A stretch of DNA of 64,000 nucleotides from Fragaria x ananassa (Eukaryota > Streptophyta > Magnoliopsida > Rosales > Rosaceae). Each line of letters starts with the position of its first letter. The first letter of the stretch is position 1. Below, one piece after another: positions 37,038-49,490 of the stretch. The translations under genes were made by a program, and so were the position numbers. Under the pieces are notes generated by a model, which was not told the DNA's origin, ran no database searches, and saw nothing but the letters and a program-made list of their open reading frames with translations. The stretch spans positions 14,898,001 through 14,962,000 of the forward strand of contig CP139775.1 of NCBI GenBank assembly GCA_034370585.1, written 5' to 3'.

Positions 37038-38193
37038 TGAAACTTAGAACTTGAATTCTGATATGAGAGAGAAGTGTTTGTGAATTAATGAGGTATGATA
37101 GAGTGAAGAGCCTCGTATTTATGGACGGACCAAAAATAATTGATCAAGACAAGATATGACACGTGGCAAATAAAGGTCTAAAACGCAATCTAACTAGCCT
37201 CTCACGCAACGACACGAGGAGCTAAAGTACATAAAAAATTCGAGATCTGAAATCTTATCGGATATGTAATTATTGAGAAGAGAGACATTGTCACATGACA
37301 GATAAAAACTATCAACATTTGACACATGCAATATCACGTCATATTTGTCTTTTGGTATAAAAATAGCAAGTTATTAATTTTTTTAAAATAAAAATATTTT
37401 TTTAAAATTTTATTTGTTGTTATATAAATCATTTAATAAGGGGCACTATATATGAAATTTATTTATTGTTGATGACTAAAACCCATACTCATACCCAAAT
37501 TATATAAAATGATTAAAATTTGGGTATGAGTATGGGTTTTGACATAATGGTTGGAGATGAAAAATGGGTTTGAATAGTAATGAGTTTAGGTGAGTCAAAA
37601 TATAAGTTTGAGTATGAGTTTTGACTCACCTTGTTGGAGATGCCCATACTATTCAAAATCATATTTCATCTCCAACCATTATGTCAAAACTCATACTCAT
37701 ACCCAAATTTTTAATCATTTCATATAATTATTTAACAACAAATAAGTTATATAAATCATACATAATAATTTAACATAAATATGTTGTCCTAGGTAAAATT
37801 AAAAAATATATATATATATATATTTTTTAAAAATCTTACTATTTTTACTCCAAAAGTCAAATATGACGTGATATTGCCACATGTTAAATGTTGATAGGTA
37901 GGTGAGATTGCGGGTTATATTTTTATCTGTCACGTGACTATGTCTATCTTCTTAATAATTACATTTCCGATAAGATTTCAGATCTCGAGTATGTTATATA
38001 CTTTAGCTTCATGTGTCGTTGCATAAGAGGCTAGTGAGATTGCATTTTAGATTTTTATCTGCCATGTGTCATATCTTGTCATGATCAATCATTTTTTGTC
38101 CGTCCATAAATACGAGGCTCTTCACCCCATCATATCTCACCAATTCACAAACACTTCTCTCTCATATCAGAATTCAGGTTCTGAGTGTCATTG
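37038..38193. repeat. Large palindrome, arms of about 550 bp
   Basis: The segment 37038-37590 (upstream region of the Harbinger transposase plus part of its end) recurs inverted at 37646-38193, at high identity. Examples are ATGGACGGACCAAAAATAAT against its complement near 38095, and TATCGGATATGTAATTATTG against the complement near 37955. The centre, 37596-37645, is the outer end of the Harbinger element and is present only once. Confidence 0.85.
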
Positions 38194-39644
38194 AGAAGTG
38201 CGGTCCTCTTGTCCAAGTTCGAGCCTTCAGTAGCAGAGTAGCGAACGCATCTACCAACAGCCACAAATGTCGTTGTACAATTAAGCTGCCGAAATTGGGA
38301 TTGGTCAGCCACATGACTTTTGATTTTCTCCTTCACCCAATCACATTTACAGAATGCTCGATTCGGCTTCGCCATTCCATGTCCATGACAGAAACCTGTT
38401 GTGTTGCGTTAATCCATACCACCACCACCTTCATCTCTATAGAGTTGAAAGACCACGAAGCTTTGACCGTGCTTGTTGAGGTCGAGTTTTACCTTAAAAA
38501 TTCGTACTAGTGATTGGAACATACAAAGCCATGATGTGGGAGGGAAGAACTGAGATTCCTTCATATATAAGGGTTGTGGGTGACGATTGATTGACCACAA
38601 AAGGTTTAGATTTGCCTGGGCTGGATGCTTAAAGGGTACGGCTTAGAGTCAGCGTCGTCTTGTGCCATTGGAGACCCAAGCCGATACGGTGAGGGTTTAG
38701 CAAAAAACAAGGGAGGCGGCTAAGAGCCATTGGGTTCCTCCAGACCATTGAAATCGCGAATGAAATCTATGAGTTTTAAACTCGCACCCTCAAGGCATAT
38801 TTGTTTAATGAAATTGTGAAAGTCCCGCTTAATTTCTATAATTGGTCTCGCCTACTCAAGCTTTGCTTTTGCAAATGGTATCCTAACTCATGTTTGGTGT
38901 AAACTAGACTTCATCAACATCTAACATCGTTCTCATTTTAAAGCTCACATACCCAATTTCTCTTCGAGTCAAGCTAAGGTGTTTGTGTTCTTCGTCAAGG
39001 CATATGGTTTTCCAGTCAAGCGAAGGTGTACACAATTATCACACACAAGGTTCAACTTACAGTCGTTCACGCAAATATAAAAAAATTACACAATTCCAAT
39101 CAATATCCATCTAAGAAAACAATAAATCATCTAGTACCCAATTCTCAAAACCCTGTAACTAGGTGTGCGCAATAATCTGATTCAAAACATCAAGTTTGAT
39201 TTATTCTTCGCTTTCAATTTCCAGAAGATCCAAGGAAATTCGTAAGACTAGATGGAGAATATGCATGTAGTTTTGGGTTGAAATCTGGTGAGGAAATTTG
39301 GCCGATCTGAACTAAAATGGAGTGGCGATCTAAAATAAATTTACAGATAGAGAGGAAAATTGATGATTAAATAACCAGAACCCAACTACAGACAAATTGA
39401 AGAGAAAGATTGATGATGCTGAAGTGAGGAGAAAACAAAACTACAAGAGTTTCAATGTCTACAAAACCGTCTTCCACAAATCCATAAATTTTGTGGTCAT
39501 GCATGTAGAAGGTGTTCACTATTTATTTGAGACTATAGAAGCTCATTAAACACAATTATGTTGTAGTCAAACACGAGCTTTGTATTGTTATAGTATACAG
39601 TCATGCACAATCATGTGCAGTCCCACGTAATAAACACACCCTCA
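38194..39644. other. Intergenic
   Basis: No gene recognised. A minus-strand frame at 38145-38375 contains AKPNRAFCKCDW but I cannot tie it to a family. The rest is AT-rich without repeats that I can define. Confidence 0.45.
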
Positions 39645-40040
39645 GAGCAAATGCAACAGTGGTGTAATTGGGTGGGTTGGATGGAATGTTAGGTTAAAAT
39701 ATGCATCCACCAGGACAAAATTAGGTTAGGTTAGACGTGGGTCATATGTGGAGCCCACCTAACTCGATCAAAGGCTAGGGTAAGAATTAACCCATCTATT
39801 AGTCTAGACCAATTTCAACGTGGGGCCCAAACGAATATTATTTTGCACATGGCTTCAGCTGCATTCTTTTTGTTTAATTGAAAAAATTGCTTGTTTAGCC
39901 CACTTTTTGTTTAATTAGTCTTAGAATTGATCTCATTGTTGTATTATTGTATGGAGGATTAAAGACTAATTTGGATGAATAGTGTATTAACCCGGGTTGA
40001 AAATTAGTCCAACCCACCCAAAATGGGTGCATTTGCGCTC
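39645..40040. mobile_element. MITE with inverted ends
   Basis: Left end GAGCAAATGCAACAGTGGTG with GGGTGGGTTGGATGG inward; right end inverted GAGCGCAAATGCACCCATTT with GGGTGGGTTGGAC inward. About 396 bp and no coding sequence. I could not read a convincing target duplication, so the family is open. Confidence 0.65.
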
Positions 40041-40197
40041 AAGGTTTGAATGCATATCTTCTACCAACTTCTTTTGTTGTCGTATATCGTCTACCAACTT
40101 AGCTCAGCAACATCTTACATATATAGTTACATTCTTTTATCCACCTATCTCAAAAGTGTCCACCACAATTAAAAGCTCAATGGTTCCACATGTTCTA

Positions 40198-42523
40198 TGT
40201 CACACCCCGGTTCTTAAGTTATTTTACGGTTATTTACTTTGATATTATTTTAGTCTTTTACCGTGTTGAATAACCGTTTACTACCTAAGGACCCTAAAGT
40301 TGACTTTCTTTTCCGTTTAGAATTTGGAGAAACTTTCTTCATGAAAGTTGTAGAAGACGTTAATATGAGTTCGTAGACATGCTATGTGTTAAAATTGGAG
40401 TTAGCATGAAAAAGTTATTATCTAAAAGAGTAAATTTTGAGGTGGTAAAAAGAGGTATTTTTTTTAGTGGGTAAAATTTGTTGGGTTTAAGGGTTATGGA
40501 CCGGGTGTGAGCAGCCCATATCCTCCTTCACTCTCTCTCTTTCTCCCTTCCCTCTTTTCCCCGAGCTCCCCGAGCCCCTCTCCGCCGGAAGCTCCCAGCC
40601 ACCAGCTGCCGCTGTCCGGCCAGCGTCCGGCCGCTACTCCAGCCCAGTTCGGACCCCCATCTCCTCCTCTCCCTCCCCGGCCTAGCCCTCGAGCCTCTAA
40701 CCCGCCGGAAGAGGAGAAAACCCGCCGGAGACGCCGGGAAGCATTTCGTCGGAAATCCCATTTCCGGCCACCAAAACTCGCAATTCTTAGCTCATTTTGT
40801 AGCTCTCATCAAGGTGAGTATCCCCTCAAAAGGAATAAGTCTATCTCGTTGTGGTTATGGAGAAATGTATAATTGAAGTTCTAGGGATTTTTGGATGTTT
40901 TTAGTCGATTACCCTAGTTAGCCTTAGAATTGGACTAAGTGCTAGTTAGGAAAGTTGTTGTGCTTGATATGAGGATTATTTTGTTAAAATTTGGTAGAAA
41001 TTGGAGGTCGCCGGAATCGGCCTCCGGCCGCCGCCGGCGTCGGAGCTGTTTGGGAGATTTTAATGTTTTTAGATTTGGAATATTAAGGGGAGTTTATTGA
41101 AGTGAGTTATGGAATTTTTGGATAGGTTTGTGAATTTCCGAAGTTTGGTATTTTTGGCGGTTAATTAATGTAGAATCCGGCCGTAGGATTTAAGTCGTAT
41201 TCTGTGGGAAGTTGTTTTTACGGCTGCCGGTATGTTTGGCGAAGTTTGAGCCGTATTGAGTTAAGAATGGCGAATTTGGGCAATGATGAGTGTGTGGAGG
41301 CTCACGTTTAATTTTGCCCATTTTGTTTAATTATTGGATTTTTGGTGGGAAATTAATTATATATTTGGAATAGGACGAGAGGAGGCCCGAGCAGAGGAAG
41401 CCTTGGAGCGTCATCAGGCCTAAGCCTAAGTTGTGAGTGGACCTTTATTTTAATTGAAAAGCATGCAATGAATTATCTGTTGATCATTTATGTCTTTTAC
41501 TGAGATTTATTTATTTCTCGGATATTTGACAATTTTCCTCCTTTGGAGAGATCCCGAAAATGAGATTTTCAGTGGATATGTTTATTGGATGTTTATGATG
41601 ATAGTATGTATATATAAATGCTAGCTAGCCATACGTGTTTGATCCGCCATAATGAGGTAAAATACCATTATGGTGTGACGTGAGTGTTAGACACAAACGT
41701 AGTAGCCCTATATGAAAACTATTTTCTTATTTGGTTTATTTAGGTTTTCATATAGGGAGTCCACACGTATATACACTCGTGTTTTTTCCGCCATACTGAG
41801 GTACAATTCCATTATGGTGTGGCGTGAGCGTTAGACGCAAGCGTAGTAGCATTATATGAATTTCTATTTTTCTAATTTGTTCTTAGAATTCATACAAGGA
41901 GTCTGACGAGTGTAAATACATACACTTATATATGTTTATATATAATTTAGCCTAAGAGGCTGTATTTTATTAAGTTTTGGAGACTAGCCGGTGCTGGTCG
42001 TGAAGTTGCCAGTTTTTGAGTTGAGCTCTTTTGAGCAATTGCATGTAGTATTATTTTATTTGGAAATTAAATTGGGGAAGCATAAAGAAATACTTTTATT
42101 TTAATTTATTTTTGTCCACTCACTCTAACTGTTCCACATGTTTTCCCCTGGGCCCTTCGTTTTAAATTGTCCAATTTGCAGAGTTCAGGTTGGACCTAGT
42201 AGGAGACGAGACATAGTTACCCGTTTTTCCGTCAGTTTTCATCAGTAGGTTACATGTTTAATCTACTCGTGTTTTCTTGCTTCCGCTAGTGTCTAGTAGC
42301 TCTGAATACTTTGGGATTATTGTATTTTATGTTTAGAATTTCTGAAAGTTAATTATGTGATGTTTGGACGTGTTGTATTAAGAGTGTATTTTGGAATTTT
42401 CGAGTTAGGGTTGTTCATTTTTCAAGGGAGATTTTATCAATCTTTTCAGTAAATTTTCCTTAGAGGTGGTCCCCGCACGACTTACGCCGGGTTTCAGAGT
42501 GAAATTCGGGGTGGGTCGTGTCA
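40198..42523. mobile_element. Solo LTR, about 2.3 kb
   Basis: The unit begins TGTCACACCCCGG and ends GGGTGGGTCGTGTCA, so it has TG...CA borders, and it is flanked by an exact 5-bp duplication TTCTA (40193-40197 and 42524-42528). This is the signature of an LTR retrotransposon reduced by recombination between its LTRs. There is no gag or pol frame. A GC-rich, Pro-rich open frame at 40507-40872 with a splice-donor-like AAGGTGAGT at 40812 may be a transcribed leader; this is inference. Confidence 0.8.
41628..41915 (+). repeat. Tandem pair of about 145-bp units inside the solo LTR
   Basis: Both units contain CCGCCAT, ATTATGGTGTG, GTGAG.GTTAGAC and ACGTAGTAGC/GCGTAGTAGC, then a local inverted pair TTCATATAGGGAGT-like. 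They differ by substitutions, so the duplication is old. Confidence 0.75.
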
Positions 42524-42528
42524 TTCTA

Positions 42529-44300
42529 AATCGAATTTCATAGTTTTACAGTATTTTCAAACTCGTTGGAGTCAAGTTTTATTAAACGAATTAACTCAAT
42601 TTTACCAAAATTCATCACAAGTAAATCAACAAAGTGAATCAACGAAGCCCAACAAAGCCTAAATCCCTAAATATTTCTTGAATTTGCATTCACCATATCA
42701 CATAGCCTAAAATCCTAAATAGGTGAACGGTGAACCCAAACTCTTACCCACTTTTTTTTTTTTTTTTTTTTTGGAAACGGATTCAGTATACCGCGGTGAA
42801 TATTCACTGACGCACACGTGACATTATTATTGATTAAATAATAGCTTATATGTAATACGAGCCATTCAGCTAATCCGACCCTCAACATGGCACAAACACC
42901 TATATTAACCATCATTAGCAGTATAGAACCATCACTAGATTAATTTGCAGACTGAGGTATCTGAAAAGTGGTCGAAGAAGACAAAATTTTGAATGAAGCA
43001 TCACTAAAAGGGAGTAGAAGCAAATCTGGGATTCTAGGATTATGGTTTTTGGGTATCAAAATATAATATAAAGTAGAGGAGCGATCCTACCCAACAGTGC
43101 TTGTACCCCATGTATAATAATGGTAAATTTGCATTTGACTGGCTTTAACCTTTTTTCTTGACTGACACTAACCAGTAGAGGCTAACGGAGGCATTTAAAA
43201 AGTCACGTGCCTGACCATGTGGTGTCGGTTACCGTTCACCAACGGTGGACTGCATACACTCCTTTTTTTTTCTTTCTCTTGGTGCATGTTTGTTACAAGA
43301 GACTGTTTAACTCAGGCTTAAATTCTAATGAAGTCCAACACTATTCAAGCCAAACTTATTCTAAAATAAGCCTAAACCATGTTTGGTAGCACCATAACAA
43401 TAATCAAAACTAACATCCACCTAGTGCCTGCAAACCAGCAACCCATAATGCAAGAAAAATCCAACAACCAACAACATCAATTCCACACTATATTTCTCAA
43501 TGTTAAAAAACATAATATAAATTATAAATTTGAATGCTCATTAAATTCATTATAACCAAATGTTTCAAATTAATCGGGTCAAAGTTTTATTCATTCAAGA
43601 ACAACAATTTGAAACCAGAGAGAAACCTAGACATCTTACACGACAATGCCCACCTGATTATACCCATTGATTGACACAGAAAATGCATCATACTCGATTT
43701 GAGAATCGTAAAGGATCATACCCAAAGAGAGATGAATTTGTTATTGGAGATCTGCTCAAACTTCATCTCAAGCCAAATTGTAGTTGCCGATGATTGAAGG
43801 AGTAATGAATCTCTGAAAATCGAACATGTTGATATAAGGAGAAACCCGACGACGGCATCGTGGCATGCATGATGGATCTAACATCTGAAGGCAAAGAGAA
43901 GCCCAACAACGACGTCGAGGCAGGGGAAAGCGACGACGTGGTAGGAGAAGGCGTTTATGGTTGATGGCAGGGACTTCGCAGGCGAATGAGGTGATGGTGC
44001 TGCGCGAAGTGACGGGGTTGAAGGCGATGAAAATTCTGGTGAAGGTGCTAACGTGAGGACTGAAGGAGACTTACAGAAACCCACCAATATTTATGTCTAT
44101 ATAAGAAGGTGTGAAAGGCTTTTCGGGACTCTCCGATCCAAACATGAGATTTATGGGCGTGGACTATAGAAGACAGTCCAGTCCCCCCAAACATGTTGTT
44201 GGTCACTACACACTTGTTTAGTTTACCAACGAAACTTCGCCACATGATTACAGTGATTGACTAATCCGACGGCCGAGCCGATGCCAACGCAAAACCGCTC
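42529..44300. other. Intergenic upstream of RNR1
   Basis: No gene recognised. A T run lies near 42751-42771. Short frames on the minus strand at 43878-44245 have no domain. The right part merges into the RNR1 promoter. Confidence 0.5.
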
Positions 44301-44313
44301 GCAGATGCGAATG

Positions 44314-44321
44314 GCGCCAAA
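44314..44321 (-). promoter_or_regulatory. E2F site, distal, of RNR1
   Basis: GCGCCAAA is the complement of TTTGGCGC, a perfect TTTSSCGC E2F/DP motif, 374 bases before the RNR1 start codon. Plant RNR genes are known to be driven in S phase by E2F sites. Confidence 0.65.
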
Positions 44322-44469
44322 CTTAATGCTCTCCATAAATTCCTCGTGTCACTTTCTTTATTTGCCAGCCCGGGCCCACCATCAATCCCTCGCTCCCCCT
44401 TTCACTTTTGTTCACAACTCAGCGATAGTGTACAGAGCAATCAACTTCCTCGGCAATCTTCCACTTTTA

Positions 44470-44479
44470 GGCGGGAAAA
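44470..44479 (-). promoter_or_regulatory. E2F site, proximal, of RNR1
   Basis: GGCGGGAAAA is the complement of TTTTCCCGCC, a second perfect TTTSSCGC match, about 110 bases before the TATA box. Confidence 0.75.
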
Positions 44480-44579
44480 TTTCAAACCCCGCCGATTTAA
44501 TAACCCTCCCCACTTGGAGGGAAACACTCCAAAAAACAAACCCTAATTCCCCCCAAACCTAAAAAGCCTTTCCCCTTTT

Positions 44580-44589
44580 TATATAAAAG
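44580..44589 (+). promoter_or_regulatory. TATA box of RNR1
   Basis: TATATAAAAG, about 100 bases before the ATG, followed by a pyrimidine-rich stretch (TCATCCTCATCCTCTCACTC) where transcription probably starts near 44610-44620. Confidence 0.75.
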
Positions 44590-44687
44590 CCTCCATTCCC
44601 TCCTTCATCCTCATCCTCTCACTCCGCACACAACCTGTTCGACGAAATTCCCCAGAGAGATATAGAATTCGAAATCCACGACGCGCC

Positions 44688-47600
44688 ATGTATGTGGTGA
44701 AGAGAGACGGGCGCCAGGAGACCGTCCATTTCGACAAGATTACGGCTCGCTTGAAGAAGCTTAGCTATGGGCTCAGCATCGAGCACTGCGACCCGGTCCT
44801 GGTGGCCCAGAAGGTCTGCGCTGGAGTCTACAAGGGTGTTACTACTAGCCAGCTTGATGAATTGGCCGCCGAGACCGCTGCCGCTATGACTGCTAACCAC
44901 CCTGACTATGCCTGCGTAAGCTTTGAGGCTTTTTTTTTTTCTGTTGATTTGGATATCGGTGGAGCTTTGAGGCTTCGATCTGTGTGGTTGATTGTTGTGT
45001 AGGTTGAGTTTCTCTTTGATTTACTAATTTTGTTTGAAAATAGGAATAAATTTGTGTCTCTTTTGGATTTTGACTTAAAATTCGCTTCATTTCTGTTTTT
45101 GTTAATGAGTTCGCTTCATTTCGCTGGTTGTGTTTGAAAATAAGAATAAATTTGTCTCTTTTGGATTTGTGTGAATTCTGTGTGTGTTGATTGGTGAATT
45201 GTTGATGAGGTTTCTGATTTGTTCATAGTGACATCATGAATTGTGAGATTTCTGGAATTGATGTGAATTTTGATGCAGTTAGCTGCGAGGATTGTTGTTT
45301 CGAACCTACACAAGAACACTAAGAAGTCGTTTTCTGAGACGTGAGTTTGACCGAGACTTTTTTAAAAATTTGATGATTTCTTGTTGGTCGATCTTTGTGT
45401 TGATGAGAGTGTGTGGTTGATGCAGGGTCAAAATTATGTACAACCATGTCAATGATAGATCTGGGCTGGAATCTCCTCTGATAGCTGATGATGTTTATGA
45501 AATCATCATGAAGGTAATATTTCTCAGCAAATTTATGATTTGGTGCACTGGTAATGTGATTATGTTCTTGTTATTGTAAATGATAGATACCAAAGCTGAA
45601 ACAAAGTGTTGAAATCTGAAATAGCTTATGTGAATGTCTTTGTTCTTGTTCAGAATGCGGTTTGTTTGGACAGTGAGATCATTTATGATCGGGACTTTGA
45701 CTATGACTACTTTGGTTTCAAGACTCTTGAGAGGTCATACCTCTTAAAGGTTCAAGGGAAGGTTGTAGAGAGGCCTCAGCATATGCTAATGAGGGTTGCT
45801 GTTGGAATACACAAGGATGATATTGAATCTGTTATCAAAACATACCATCTCATGTCTCAGCGGTGGTTCACTCATGCCTCTCCTACCCTTTTTAATTCTG
45901 GAACACCAAGACCACAAGTATGTAATATGTTCATGCCACTGTATTGTTCTAATGGTTCTGGAGAATGATATAAAGAGTTTATATTGCTGTGTAACTTATG
46001 TGCTCCACTGAACTTTTTGCAGTTGAGTAGCTGCTTCCTTGTATGCATGAAAGATGATAGCATTGAAGGCATATATGATACCTTGAAGGAATGTGCTGTC
46101 ATCAGCAAATCAGCTGGGGGAATTGGTGTCTCTGTTCACAACATTCGTGCCACTGGCAGTTATATTCGTGGAACAAATGGGACATCCAATGGCATCATTC
46201 CTATGCTGCGAGTTTTTAATGATACTGCCCGTTATGTTGATCAGGGGGGAGGCAAAAGGAAAGGTACTTTCAATACACATAAATGTGTATTATTGTATAA
46301 TTTTTGAGGTTTGGGGATTATTTATTGTACCCAAGGTATGACTTACTGTGATGCTTGTAGGTGCTTTTGCTGTGTACTTGGAGCCCTGGCATGCTGATAT
46401 ATTTGACTTTCTGGATTTAAGGAAAAATCATGGAAAGGTATGTATCTCCTATATCTCATATATGATGTGCTTGTTGTGTGGAAAGTATACCAATTGTTTT
46501 CTCTGGATCAATATCTTTGAATGCATTCTATGTCTTTGGATGAATGTCAATATTGATCATTTGTAATTATTATATTGCAGGAAGAGAACAGAGCTCGTGA
46601 TCTTTTTTATGCTCTTTGGGTGCCTGATCTGTTCATGAAAAGAGTTGAAAGCAATGGAGATTGGTCATTATTTTGTCCTAATGAGTCTCCAGGGTTGGCA
46701 GACTGCTGGGGTGAAAAATTTGAAGAGCTATACACTCGTTATGAAAGAGAGGTATACCTGGGCCAGACTTAAAGTTACCAACATACTCGAGGCACAAATA
46801 GGCATTTGATATGCCTAATTTGTTATTAGCAATTGGGGCCTTAAGTGGCCAGCCTAAATGGCCTATGCCTAGTGCTGGTCGTTAGCAATTGGGGACATAG
46901 GCCCAAGTGGCCTGTGTTTTCTGCTGACCTTTAGTAGTTAAGGCCAAAGCTTAAGTGGCCTATAGCAATTGGGGCCAAAGCTTTTAATTGGCCCTTAGCA
47001 ATTGGGGCCAAAGTTTAAGTGGTCTTCCACAATTGGGGCCAAAGATGAAGTGGCCTATGCTTATTGCTGGTTCTGGCTGCAATTGGGAGCAATCCCCAGG
47101 ACTGGCTAATTTTGGTAGTATTGTAATCAGTGGCCTTAATTATTATTCATGAAACATCTGAACAGGGAAAGGCCAAAAAGGTTGTCTCAGCACAGCAACT
47201 GTGGTTTGAAGTGTTGAAATCCCAAATAGAAACGGGAACTCCCTACATGCTTTTTAAGGTGATTTCAGATTAAAGATACGACCACTTTGCTGTTCATCTA
47301 TGTGCTTTGATTTATACAATATTCTGATCTTTGGTTTCTGTGTAATTGTTATATTTTCAGGATACATGCAATAAGAAAAGCAATCAACAAAATCTGGGGA
47401 CCATAAAAAGCTCAAACCTGTGTACAGAGATAATTGAATATACTAGTCCAACAGAAACTGCTGTATGCAATCTGGCATCAATTGCTCTACCACGATTTGT
47501 CAGGGAGGAGGTCAGGCACTTCTGCTGTGCTCTAACTTGTTTATTTGTTGGTTCATGATTGGTTATCATATACCTTTTGACTTGTTACAGGGTGTTCCTT

Positions 47601-49490
47601 TTGAGTCACATCCATCTAAGCTTGCTGGAAGCAAAGGTTCTAAAAATCGATATTTTGACTTTGAAAAATTAGCAGAGGTTTGATCTCTTTTCAAATCTCC
47701 AATAGTGTTTGGCATTTTTCTTATTAGATTACTGATGTTAGATTTATGTCTCATGTGCTGTCAATTAGGTTATGTCTGTAATCATGAAATCTGGATAATC
47801 CTTCTCTGCAAGGGTTTAATTTATGTCTCATGTGCTGTCAATTAGGTTACTGCAATTGTCACTGTAAACCTCAACAAGATAATTGATGTTAATTACTATC
47901 CTGTTGAGAGTGCAAAGACATCCAATTTACGACACAGGCCAATTGGGATTGGGATTCAGGGTCTTGCTGATACCTTCATCTTGCTTGGCATGTCCTTTGA
48001 TTCACCTGAGGTAATTTCCAAATTCAGTTTTGCTTTCTTTAATTTCCCCTATCATTTGTACGACTGAATTTTTTACCTTAATGTTCTATCCTTCTGAATA
48101 TAATTGTAGGCTCAACAACTGAATAAGGACATTTTTGAGACCATTTACTACCATGCCCTGAAAGCTTCTTCTGAGTTGGCCTTAAAAGAAGGCACATATG
48201 AAACATACCTGGGTTGTCCAGTTAGCAAGGTACCAGTCAAGCTTTTAATTACTGATGTTCTTAGTTCTTACTCTTCTGTATACAGTCTGTTGAACTTGCT
48301 TTTCCATCTGACTTAATGGGTTAATTCAACTATTTCTATGTTCAATATCCATCAATAACAGTGCAAGTGATTTTGTTGTTCAGGGAATTCTTCAACCAGA
48401 CATGTGGGGTGTAAAACCTTCAGATCGATGGGATTGGGGTGCTCTTCGGGAAATGATATCACAGAATGGAATCAGAAATTCATTGCTTGTTGCCCCAATG
48501 CCTACTGCGTCAACTAGCCAAATCCTTGGAAACAATGAGTGCTTTGAGCCATATACTTCTAATATCTACAGTCGCAGGGTTCTGAGGTTTGGTTCCTAGC
48601 CATTTTCTTTGTCTCTGATTTTGATCATGTTCCCTCTCTACAGATTCCTTTTTGACCCTTCTTTTCCCTTTTTTCAAAGTGGTGAATTTGTTGTGGTGAA
48701 CAAGCATCTTCTCCATGACTTGGTTGAGATGGGTCTTTGGTCTCCTGCTATTAAGAATAAGATAATCTATGAGGATGGCTCTGTTCAGAAAATCCCACAA
48801 ATCCCTGATGACCTGAAAGCCATTTACAGGTATGGAATTTCCCTTCCCTATATTTGTTTGCTCATTGTTTTAGTTTATTATTTTGAAATATGCTAAGACC
48901 AGTTGCTTGAATCAGAACTGTGTGGGAGATAAAGCAAAAAACATTGGTTGACATGGCTGTTCATAGGGGATGCTACATAGATCAGAGTCAAAGTCTTAAC
49001 ATACATATGGACCAACCCAATTTCGGGAAGCTTACTTCATTGCACTTCTATGCTTGGAGACAGGTATTTTCTAAGTTTCCATGCACTAGCACTTGTTATC
49101 TTTCGATTTGGGTGGACATAGTCATTCTACCTTTGTGAATATGCCTATTGCTGAAAGTGCTGCATAGCCTGTTAACAGATACTGACTCCTATAATTTTAT
49201 TTTTCATTGAATGTTTTAGGGTCTTAAAACTGGAATGTACTATCTCCGATCACGTGCCGCAGCTGATGCAATCAAATTTACTGTTGATACTGAGAGTCTC
49301 AAAGTAATGATCGGTATCTTTTACTATAATTTCATCCTACAGTTGGATTTGGGGTTTTCACTGATAAAACTTATCCTGGTAAATACAGGAAAAGCCAACG
49401 GCTGTGGTCGAAAGTGATGACAATACCCAAATGGCACAGATGGTATGCTCTCTTACAAACCGTGAAGAATGCCTGTCTTGTGGAAGCTAA
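44688..49490 (+). CDS. RNR1: Ribonucleoside-diphosphate reductase large subunit
   Basis: Reduces NDPs to dNDPs with the small subunit, in the cytosol. Seventeen exons: 44688-44915, 45279-45340, 45426-45513, 45654-45917, 46023-46263, 46361-46437, 46581-46751, 47166-47258, 47361-47510, 47591-47677, 47846-48010, 48110-48229, 48384-48586, 48680-48829, 48916-49063, 49220-49303 and 49389-49490; 2,433 bases, 810 residues, close to the plant norm. The ATP cone opens the protein (MYVVKRDGRQETVHFDKI). Redox Cys pair C218 (SSCFLV) and C444 (AVCNLASI), the thiyl/catalytic NLCTE motif at 427-431, GMYYLRSRAAADA, and the C-terminal CLSC pair (805, 808) are all present. All borders are GT/AG. E2F sites upstream suggest S-phase control. 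Confidence 0.96.
46800..47100 (+). repeat. Degenerate tandem repeat in RNR1 intron 7
   Basis: Units of about 35-50 bp built on GCAATTGGGGCCAAAG(C/T)TTAAGTGGCC, seven or so copies with drift. It makes most of the 414-bp intron, the longest or among the longest of the gene. Confidence 0.8.
47737..47849 (+). repeat. Duplicated 3' splice region in RNR1 intron 10
   Basis: TTTATGTCTCATGTGCTGTCAATTAGGTTA occurs twice (shown here by position: about 47741-47771 and 47820-47850), each with the ATTAG|GTTA acceptor. Only the second keeps the frame (VTAIVTVNLNK). The first would give VMSVIMKSG and a stop. Confidence 0.8.

Larger units (their letters stand above)
33141..37645. mobile_element. PIF/Harbinger DNA transposon
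   Basis: The left end GGGCATATTTAACAAGGTGA and the right end (inverted GGGCATCTCCAACAAGGTGA) match over about 65 bp, including ACTCATACTCAAACTTAT. The left flank is TAA, the usual target, but the right flank is ATA, where an inverted duplicate begins, so the duplication is not confirmed. It holds the two genes of the family in convergent order: a Myb/SANT-like protein on plus and a transposase on minus, both broken. A foldback element is inserted between the pieces of the first gene. Confidence 0.82.

Noticed and set aside
40507..40872. Pro-rich 121-codon frame
   Set aside because: Lies wholly inside the solo LTR; no known domain. Kept only as a possible leader.
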